A stretch of 64,000 bases of DNA. Source: Theropithecus gelada (taxonomy: Eukaryota > Chordata > Mammalia > Primates > Cercopithecidae). Location of the stretch: NCBI RefSeq assembly GCF_003255815.1, contig NC_037682.1, positions 6,239,115 to 6,303,114 of the forward strand, written 5' to 3'. Position numbers and translations under genes: made by a program. Under the pieces are notes generated by a model. That model saw only the letters and a list, made by a program, of their open reading frames with translations, did not search any database and was not told where the DNA came from. Shown here one piece after another: positions 56,578-64,000 of the stretch (its first letter is position 1; each line of letters starts with the position of its first letter).

Positions 56578-57234
56578 TCAGCTCCCAGACCCACGTGCAC
56601 TTTCTGCTGAGTACACAGTACAATATGAAGGCCTCTGATTCAATGTGCCTGCAGCATCCGGGAAGACGGGGCCTGTTGTTACAGAGCTTTGCTTTGTTTG
56701 TCCATGTGGGAGGCCAATGCCAATGCCCAGCCAGTCCGGCAGCTTCTGAACGATGAGAGGCAATGAGTAGATCCTAGGGACACAGACCCTTTCCCACATC
56801 TCCTTCACTGCAAAGCGGCCTGCCTGGTCAGAAGTGATGTTGTGAGCCCTTCTACACCAGTGAATTGGGCATTCCTTAAGCGCTTGGACAGTGATGCCAA
56901 CTGAGGCCTTGGAGGCAGGAAAATCAAACTCCTACCTAGAAGAGGTGTCTATTTTTGTGCAAACCACTGACCTTTCCAGAATGAAAGAGTCCCAGTGGGT
57001 CCACTTGCTGTCAAGTGGCTGGTTTGTCTCCTGAGGACCTGGGCCACATTGGCAGTGGGATGCTGGTCTCCTTTGCTGGCAGGTTGGACATTCAGATAGA
57101 GAAGGAGCTAGATGGCTTCGGGAGGTTGCAGTCCACACTGTTGACCTCATGCCTGTCCTCTGTCTCAGCTGTGGCCACTCTGTGCATGTGCCTGTCTTTG
57201 TTGGGTTGGTGTGGCCACTAAGGCTGGCTCCCAT
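56578..57234 (-). pseudogene. ERV pol fossil: integrase portion
   Basis: The frame 57234-56932 contains ECPTCQQRRP, which fits the zinc-binding CxxC end of integrase. The frame 56808-56578 has YSLPLIVQKLPDW and LNQRPSYCTVYSAE, consistent with the later integrase. Interrupted by stops and shifts; identification is by pattern only. Confidence 0.65.
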
Positions 57235-57556
57235 CGGCGGGTTGAGTGATCTTGAGGTTCAGTGCCTTTTCCATGGAAGATGCTTGGGCAGCACTGTGTG
57301 GTCCAGAGACCTTCACATGTGTTCACTCCCACGTGCCCATTACACTCGTCCACCCCAAACATTCCTCTCCCTGATCAATTCCATCTTTCTCCCTCTAGGT
57401 CCCAGACCAGCCAGCCAGGCCACTCAGCACCTTCCATGAGTCTACCTATTCTAACCTCAGGCTGCTTCTCCTGCAAAGTATTTACTTCCCAGGTGTACCC
57501 TGTGAGCTCCAGCCATGGGAGGACTTCTCTGCCAGGACTTCCCTGCCATTGCCTTT

Positions 57557-58418
57557 TGTTGTAAACAAAATGCTTGTTCCTTGGTACTGTGAGGAAAAAT
57601 CAGCATTCAGACAAAAAGTTTTCTCAGCAAGGCAATTATACTTTCTGCAGAAAGGGTGCTGCTCATCAGCAATCTTGCCACGAGAGCACACTGAACAAAG
57701 AAAGGCAAGAATATTTATCCCTTACGCATTAGGCCCTTACTGCTGTGTCCTGTCTCCATTGGTCAGAGCTGGACCTCACAGTCTAAGCTAAACCCGATTG
57801 GCTAACAACTTAAAACTTTCCTAATAGGTAAAGGCAATGGAGATCAAAAGGAAAAGAGGAAGTTGCTTGCAAAAGAACTTAGAAAAGTAATAACATTTCC
57901 AAGGAAGGGGCATAGGCTACAAGATGGGACATGCTTGAGCTTGTGTAGAACAAATATCTTGGTTAAAGTACAAGGACCTAGAATGTATCATTCCTTTGAA
58001 TCTCACAGCTACATAGGATAGGGCTTAACAAAGAGTTATTAGTATAAAAGCAAGGAGGCTTGAAGGAAGTTAGTTTTTAAAAGAAACTACTATTTCTAAC
58101 GTTTATGATTTATTCCTTAATAAGAAGGGAAACTGGTCGGGTGCAGTGGCTCACGCCTGTAATCCCAGCACTTTGGGAGGCCAAGGCAGGTGGATCACAA
58201 GGTCGGGAGATCGAGACCATCCTGGCTAACATGGCGAAATCCCGTCTCTACTAAAAATACAAAAAATTAGCCAAGCGTGGTGGCGGGTGCCTGTAGTCCC
58301 AGCTACTCAGGAGGCTGAGGCAGGAGAATGGCGTGAACCCAGGAGGTGGAGCTTGCAGTGAGCTGAGATCATGCCACTGCACTCCAGCCTGAGTGACAGA
58401 GTGAGACTCTGTCTCAAA

Positions 58419-58457
<39 letters not shown>

Positions 58458-58496
58458 GAAGGGAAACTTAGAAGAGGAACTTTTTTACTTTCCACA
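57557..58496 (-). mobile_element. Solo LTR inserted in the ERV fossil, with 5-bp TSD
   Basis: The minus strand starts TGTGGAAAG (58496) and ends TTTACAACA (57557). It is flanked by plus-strand CCTTT at 57552-57556 and 58497-58501. Without its Alu it is about 606 bp. Contains ATTGGTCAG/CTGACCAAT and ATTGGCTAAC/GTTAGCCAAT CCAAT-type boxes and GGGATAAATATTC before the presumed start. Family not assigned. Confidence 0.8.
58135..58452 (+). mobile_element. AluY-type in the solo LTR, (AAAT)n tail
   Basis: Flanked by AATAAGAAGGGAAACT at 58119-58134 and 58453-58468, perfect. The tail is about ten AAAT units. Confidence 0.96.
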
Positions 58497-58622
58497 CCTT
58501 TCAAGGCCATCCTTAATGAAGCTGTCATGCAGTTGCCAGTCATTTTGGTGGGACCCTATATACCAGCCTAACCCATCTGTCAAAGCAAGCTTCAGCTGGT
58601 TGGCGGGACCCCCCTTAAGGGC

Positions 58623-59346
58623 CTAGGTGTGAGCTGAGACAGTGGCACCTGTGCGACCATGATGGCAGATGCAGGGTCCGGGCAACCTTCCTGTGCAGCC
58701 CGTCTGGGCCTTCAGTCCTTCTGGAGCCTGGTCCTGGATGTGCCATTTCTGTGTGGCTGCTCCCACACAACTTGATGACTTGGTGGACACAACAGAACTC
58801 AGCTCATCACAGGTTCTGGACATGGTAGCACTCGATGTGCCCTGGTCCAGCATTCGGTCTCTACCAGGGCCCAAGCAGCACTCCAAGAGCTGTCTGTCAA
58901 AGGCCGTGTAGTTCTCCAATACTGATGCCATGGCTTTGCTCCAGAACCTCAAGGGACTGCCTGGTGCTTCATCCACTGGGCTTGCCATAAAATTCACATG
59001 GCACCTTTTCCACCATGGACTCCTCTAACATCGCGTTGTCTGTGAAATCACATGGCTCGAGCAGCAGGGCTGTCTGCGCCCCGGGCTGCAGAGCCGTTTC
59101 CTGCTCGGGGCTCCACTTAGAGCTGCCAGCCCTCCATGTCACCCCACATGCAGGCACAGTGTTTCTGGGCATGGAATGTGCTGCCTCCAACACCCAGAGA
59201 GGCACGTCGGGTGCTTCCTTCTTCGTGATTGTGAGGCAGGATAGGTCGTCAAGGAAGTGACCGTGTTCTCGGGACACAGCCACCATGGTGACCGTATAAT
59301 CAACACAACAAGCCTCATCATTCGCCTTGTAATTGAGCTCATCCAA
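58623..59346 (-). pseudogene. ERV pol fossil: RT-RNase H connection
   Basis: Two overlapping frames. One includes SSKWSPEQETALQ; the other includes RFWSKAMASVLENYTAFDRQLLECC, of which the FWSKA...NYT.FDRQLL pattern is typical of the RT/RNase H junction of gammaretrovirus-like pol. The frame shifts near 58970-58997. Not functional. Confidence 0.75.
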
Positions 59347-59448
59347 GCAAAGCTATCTGCAGTAGAAAATTTCCCTTGTAGAGAACATGTGCACTTTGAT
59401 TTGACCTGTCCTCAAACTGACCCTTTGCTCCTTAAAATAGTAAAAAAC

Positions 59449-59748
59449 AGGCCGGGCACAGTGGCTTACGCCTGTAATCCCAGCACTTTGGGAGGTCAAG
59501 GCGGTCAGATCACCTGAGGGCAGGAATTCATGATTAGCCTGCCCAACATGGTGAAACCCCTTCTCTGCTAAACATATGAAAATTAGCCAGGTGTGGCGGC
59601 AGGTGCCTGTAATCTCAGCTACTCAGGAGGCTGAGGCAGGAGAATCGCCTGAGCCCGGGAGACAGAGGTTGCAGTGAGCTGAGATGACGCTCCTGCCTCG
59701 GCCTCCCAAAGTGTTGGGATTACAGGTGTGAGCCTCGGTGCTCAGCCT
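59449..59748. mobile_element. Composite Alu: plus-strand body joined to an inverted Alu piece
   Basis: 59449-59686 is a plus-strand Alu up to GCAGTGAGCTGAGATGA. From about 59690 the sequence switches to antisense Alu (CTCCTGCCTCGGCCTCCC to GTGCTCAGCC). The true 3' end and poly(A) are missing. Confidence 0.9.
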
Positions 59749-59859
59749 GTCTTTTATTTTAGAAGGTGTAGTAGACAGACGTTAAGGGAACCCCCGATCC
59801 CTGCTTCCAGGTGTTCATGTCCTTGTATAACCTCCACTCTTGGTTGTGGGTGGGATTCG

Positions 59860-60222
59860 TGTGCTATGGTCTAAATGTTTGGTATCCTCCAAAATTCAAA
59901 TGTTGAAACTTGTGGGCCAATACCATAGCACGAAGAGGTGGGGGCCTTTGGAAGGTGTTTAGGGCATGAGGACTCCACCCTCACAAATGGAATTGGTGCC
60001 CATATAAAAGAGGTCAAAAGGCACTCCTGCCCCTTCTGCCCCGTGAACACACAGGAACGAGGCTCCATTGTGGAAGCAGAGGGCCAGCCCTCACCAGACC
60101 CCAGATCTGCTGGCACCTTGATCTTAGACCTCACTGCAAGCCCCAGAACTGCAAGAAAGAAATTTCTATTGCTTATAAAGTACTCAGGCTAAGGTATTTC
60201 GTTAGCAGCCTGAATGGACACA
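59860..60222 (+). mobile_element. MST/MLT1-type MaLR LTR
   Basis: TGTGCTATGGTCTAAATG, AGGTGGGGGCCTTTGGAAGG, GCCCATATAAAAGAGG, CTCACCAGACCCCAGATCTG, TTTCTATTGCTTATAAAG and GAATGGACACAATA follow the order of MST/MLT1 LTRs. Confidence 0.92.
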
Positions 60223-60554
60223 ATATTGCTTCTAACTAGTAGAATACAGCAAATGTGATGAGATACCATGCTCATGATTACATTAAGATTTGGACTAGAA
60301 GAGAACTTTGCCTCATCAAAGGCTTACATACTGTGTATTTGAGGCCATATTTATCTGCTCTAGCAAAGTTACCATGTCTGGTGCAACAGCGCCACCAGGG
60401 CCATGATCTGGTTCAGTCAGCTGTAAACTCTACTTAAATTCAGGGTCATCTGGCTTCTGCAGGGCCAGACTGGAGAATTAAATGGAACCACCCATCCTTT
60501 AGATCTTTAAGTGTGGCCGTTATTTCTGCCCTCCTTTCAGCCACCCACTCACTC
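60223..60554. other. Unassigned sequence
   Basis: Nothing recognised. Confidence 0.4.
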
Positions 60555-60640
60555 CTCTGTAGTGCAATATGTTTTCCAAATGTGGTAAAATACACATAAC
60601 ATAAAATATACCATCTTAACCATTTTTTAAAGTTACAGTT

Positions 60641-60937
60641 CACTCGGGTGCTGTGGCTCACACCTGTAATCTCAACACTTTGGGAGGCCAAGGCAGGCAG
60701 ATCACCTGAGGTCAGGAGTTTGAGACTAGCCTGGACAACATGGTGAAACCTCATTTCTACTAAAAATACAACAATTAGCTGAACGTGGTGGCTTGTGCCT
60801 GTAATTTCAGCTACTCGGGAGGCTGAGGCAAGAGAATTGCTTGAACCTGGGAGGCGGAAGTTACAGTGAGCCGAGATTGCTCCTCTGCACTCCAGCCTGG
60901 GCGAAAAGAGCAAAACTCCATCGCAAAAAAAAAAAAA
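60641..60937 (+). mobile_element. Alu in the L1M
   Basis: Flanked by AAAGTTACAGTT at 60629-60640 and 60938-60949, perfect. Confidence 0.95.
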
Positions 60938-61257
60938 AAAGTTACAGTTTAATGGTGTTAAATTCCCCTAATAATGTTATATAACCACAACAATCATCCA
61001 TCTCCAGCACTCTTTTCACTCGTAAAACTTCATCTCTATATCCATTAAGCATTAAACACTACCTCCTCATCCACTAGCCCCCCAGCCCCTGGCACCCACC
61101 ACTCTATTTTCTGTCTCTATGGATTTGACAACTCTAGGCACCTCAAATAAGTGGAATCCTGCGGTATTTGCCTTTCCGTGACTGGCTTATTTCACTGAGC
61201 CTAATGTCCTCAAGTTTCATCCATGTTGTAGCGTATTGTACCATTTCCTTCTTTTTT

Positions 61258-61559
61258 ATTTTACTTTATTTTTTTTTTGAGACGGAGTCTCACTCTGTCG
61301 CCCAGGCTGGAGTGCAGTGGCCGGATCTCAGCTCATTGCAAGCTCCGCCTCCCGGGTTCACGCCATTCTCCTGCCTCAGCCTCCCGAGTAGCTGGGACTA
61401 CAGGCGCCCGCCACCTCGCCCGGCTAGTTTTTTATATTTTTTAGTAGAGATGGGGTTTCACCGTGTTAGCCAGGATGGTCTCAATCTCCTGACCTCGTGA
61501 TCCACCCGTCTCGGCCTCCTAAAGTGCTGGGATTACAGGCTTGAGCCACCGCGCCCGGC
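61258..61559 (-). mobile_element. Old World monkey-type AluY in the L1M
   Basis: Flanked by CATTTCCTTCTTTTTTA-type repeats at about 61241-61257 and 61560-61576. Near-consensus with CGGATCTCAGCTC and GGCTTGAGCC markers. Confidence 0.96.
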
Positions 61560-61780
61560 CCATTTCCTTCTTTTTTAAGGCTAAGTAATATTCCACTTTC
61601 TGTGCACACGGCGTTTTGCTTAATCATTCTTCTGTCAATGGGTACTTGAGTTATTTCCACTTTGTAGGTATTGAGGATAATGCTGGCATGAACATGAATG
61701 TCCAATATCCCTTCAAGACCCTGCTTTTAATTCTTTCGTGTATATACGCAGAAGTGAAATTGTTGCATTATATGGAAATT

Positions 61781-62077
61781 CTTTTTTTTTTTTTTGAGAC
61801 GGAGTCTCGCGCTGTGTCACCCAGGCTGGAGTGCAGTGGCGGGATCTCGGCTCACTGCAAGCTCCGCCTCCCGGGTTCACGCCATTCTCCCGCCTCAGCC
61901 TCCGAGTAGCTGGGACTACAGGCGCCCGCCACCACGCCCGGCTAGTTTTTTGTATTTTTAGTAGAGACGGGGTTTCACCATGTTAGCCAGGATGGTCTCG
62001 ATCTCCTGACCTCGTGATCCACCCGTCTCAGCCTCCCAAAGTGCTGGGATTACAGGCTTGAGCCACCGCACCCGGCC
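61781..62077 (-). mobile_element. AluY-type in the L1M
   Basis: Flanked by TGGAAATTCT at about 61771-61780 and 62078-62087. Carries the GGCTTGAGCC end. Confidence 0.95.
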
Positions 62078-62488
62078 TGGAAATTCTATTTTTAACTTTT
62101 TGAAGAACCCCCATACTGTTTTCCACAGCGACTATACCATTTACGTTCCCAAAGTGCACAAGGATTCTGATTTCTCCACATCCTTGCCAACATTTATGTG
62201 TGTGAGTGTACATGTGCTTATAGTAGCCATCCTAATGGATGTGAGGTGGTAGTTTGGATTTGCATTTCTCTAATGATTAGTGATGAGCAGCTTTATATGT
62301 GTTTGTCATTTGCATAACGTCTTTGGAGAAATGTCTATTCACATTCTTTGCCCATTTTTGAATCAGGTTGTTTCTTTGTTCTTGAGTTTTAGGAGTTCTA
62401 AATATTCTGGATATTAATCACTTATCAGACATGTGGTCTGTAAATATTTTCTGTTCTGCGAATTGCCTTCTTACTCTGTTGACAGTAT

Positions 62489-62627
62489 TTTTTTTTTAAT
62501 CATTATTTGTAGAGACGGGTCTCCTGGTGTTGCACAGGCTGGTCTCCATTTCCTGGACTCAAGGGATCTTCCCACTTTGGCCTCCCCAAGTGCAGGGGTT
62601 ACAGGCATACACCACTGCACCTGGCCT
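62489..62627 (-). mobile_element. Free Alu monomer in the L1M
   Basis: About 135 bp, one monomer only (AGAGACGGGTCTCCTGGTGTTG to CACCACTGCACCTGGCC), flanked by TTGACAGTAT at about 62479 and 62630. Confidence 0.85.
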
Positions 62628-62954
62628 ATTGACAGTATCTTTTGATGAACCATATTTAAAATTTTTCATGAAGTCCAATTTGTCTATTTATTTCCTTTGT
62701 TACCTGTGCCTTTGGTGTCGTATCCAAGAAATCACTGCCACATCCAGTGCTGTGAAGCTCTTGCCCTATGTTTTCTTCTCGGAGTTTATTTTAGGTCTTA
62801 GATCCATTTTGATTTTTGTATATAGTGTTAGATAAGGGTCAAATTATGTTCTTTTGCATGTGGCTATCCAGTTTTCCCAGTACCATTTGTTGAAAACACT
62901 GTCCTTTCCCCACTGAATGGTCTTGGCACCCTTGTCAAAAATCATTTGACCATA

Positions 62955-63255
62955 GGCTGGGCATGGTGGTTCATGCCTGTAATCCCAGCACTTTGGGAGG
63001 CCGAGGAAAGTGGAACACTTGAGGTCAGGCATTCAAGACCAGCGTGGTCAACATGGCAAAACCCCATCTCTACTAAAAATACAGAAAGAATTAGCCAGGT
63101 GTCCTGGTACACACCTGTAGTCCCAGCTACTCGGGAGCCTGAGGCAGGAGAATCACTTGAACCCAGGAAGCGGAGGTTGCAGTGAGCTGAGATCGCCCCA
63201 CTGCACTCCAGCCTGGGCAACAGAGTGATATGTCTCAAAAAAAAAAAAAAAAAAA
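62955..63255 (+). mobile_element. Alu in the L1M
   Basis: Flanked by AATCATTTGACCAT at about 62940-62953 and 63255-63268. Confidence 0.95.
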
Positions 63256-63789
63256 TCATTTGACCATGCCAGGGTTTATTTCTGGGCTTCTATTCTATTC
63301 CATTGGTTTCTATGTCTCTCTTTATGCCAGTACTGTAGTGTTTTGACTACTGTAGCTTTGTAGTAAGTTTTGAAATAAGGAAGTATGCGTTCTCTAGCTT
63401 TGTTCTTTTTCAAGATTGTTTGGTTGTTTACGGTCCCTTGAGATTCCCTATTAATTTTAGAATGGATTTTTCTATTTCTGCAGGAAAACATCATTGGGAT
63501 TTGGATAGGGATTACATTGAATCTGTAGATTGCTTTGGGTAGTATTAACGTTTTAGCAATATTATGTCTCCCAATTCCTATACATGGAATGTGTTTCCAT
63601 ATTTTAATATTTTCTTTCTTTCAGCAGCGTCTTGTAGTTTCTTTTGTACACACCTTTCACTTCTTTGGTTAATTCCTAAGTATTTCATCCTTTTTATGCT
63701 ATTGTAAAAGGAATTATTTTTATAATTTCCTTTTTTAGATTCTTTGTTGGTATCATACAGAAACACCACTGATGTGTGTGCGTGTGTGT

Positions 63790-63941
63790 TTTGAGCAGGG
63801 TCTTGCAACATTGCCCAGGCTGGAGTGCAGTGATGTAACCATAGCTGACTGCAGCCTCAACCTCCCAGGCTCAAGCAATCCTCCTTCCTCAGCTTCCCAA
63901 AGTGCTGGGATTAGAGGTGTGGGCCACCACACTCAGCTGAT
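63790..63941 (-). mobile_element. Partial or monomeric Alu in the L1M
   Basis: GAGCAGGGTCTTGCAACATTG to GCCACCACACTCAGC, about 150 bp with the left monomer mostly missing. Confidence 0.85.
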
Positions 63942-64000
63942 TTTTGTGTGTTGACTTTGTATCCTGCAACTTTGCTGAATTCATTTATTAGTTCTAATAG

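Larger units (their letters stand above)
56560..59400 (-). mobile_element. Decayed endogenous retrovirus pol region (class I-like), interrupted by a solo LTR
   Basis: Minus-strand fragments read, in retroviral order, an RT/RNase H connection (59346-58623) then an integrase portion (57234-56578). Reading order fits a provirus on the minus strand. The sequence between them holds a younger solo LTR (57557-58496), which itself holds an Alu. Multiple stops and frameshifts; no functional product. I saw no matching flanking LTR pair and no gag. Confidence 0.7.
60555..64000 (-). mobile_element. L1M element, antisense, continuing past the right edge; five Alu insertions
   Basis: From the 3'UTR (GTGGTAAAATACACATAACA) at low coordinates into ORF2 at high coordinates, all in collinear antisense order: CTGGCTTATTTCACTGAGCC, CACATCCTTGCCAACATTT, AGATCCATTTTGATTTTTGT, TTGAATCTGTAGATTGCTTT, TATCCTGCAACTTTGCTGAA. 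The 5' part lies outside the window. Old and diverged; no intact ORF. Confidence 0.93.

Overview
The window is primate nuclear DNA, most likely from an Old World monkey. Nothing in it looks prokaryotic. It is dense in Alu repeats (about 40 copies or pieces), with LINE-1, endogenous-retrovirus LTRs, MER2/MER20/hAT DNA-transposon fossils and MIR/L2 pieces. Several young, intact Alus (14102, 26779, 61262 and 61782) share the terminal block GGCTTGAGCCACCGCGCCC and a GCCGGATCTCAGCTC box. From memory these are typical of the AluY derivatives of macaques and baboons, where human AluY usually reads GGCGTGAGCC.

The one protein-coding gene I can support is galanin (GAL), on the minus strand at about 5,045-11,877. 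All six exons can be read with canonical GT-AG introns: a 5'UTR exon, then five coding exons at 11494-11414, 10846-10792, 8384-8298, 7240-7163 and 5319-5249. The spliced CDS is 372 nt and encodes a 123-residue preprogalanin: signal peptide, short propeptide, 30-residue galanin bounded by Lys-Arg, and 59-residue GMAP. A CpG island covers exons 1-2. A TATA-like box (11901-11910) and a CRE-like TGACGCGG (11934-11941) lie just upstream, and a polyadenylation signal is at 5065-5070.

Layout: 1-2,120 holds an old repeat and an antisense solo LTR. 2,120-5,045 is single-copy flank downstream of GAL plus two Alus. 5,045-11,877 is GAL. 11,877-64,000 is the upstream flank of GAL and contains no gene I can recognise. 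That flank holds an Alu-split MER2 (15,857-16,528), a THE1/MST LTR (24,764-25,134), and a 5'-truncated L1 (26,146-29,180) that lost its reverse-transcriptase core. It also holds two G-quadruplex-prone minisatellites (34.2-34.8 and 38.6-38.9 kb), an ERV LTR (39.95-40.64 kb), a MER20, an Alu-split hAT element (44.5-45.0 kb) and an old L1/HAL1 ORF1 region (49.4-51.6 kb). A retroviral pol fossil (56.6-59.4 kb) carries a later solo LTR and Alu. An antisense L1M carrying five Alus runs off the right edge.

The most interesting non-coding stretch is 48,180-48,960. It is repeat-free and AT-rich, has clustered TAAT/ATTA homeodomain-type motifs and an inverted repeat, and lies about 36.5 kb upstream of the GAL start. 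It is my best candidate for a distal GAL enhancer and might be the counterpart of the reported human GAL5.1 enhancer. I found no previously undescribed protein system. The other points of interest are structural: nested insertions with target-site duplications, a recent 92-bp segment copy, a repeated 37-bp motif, an 80-bp tandem duplication in a GAL intron, and very long polypurine tracts grown from Alu tails.
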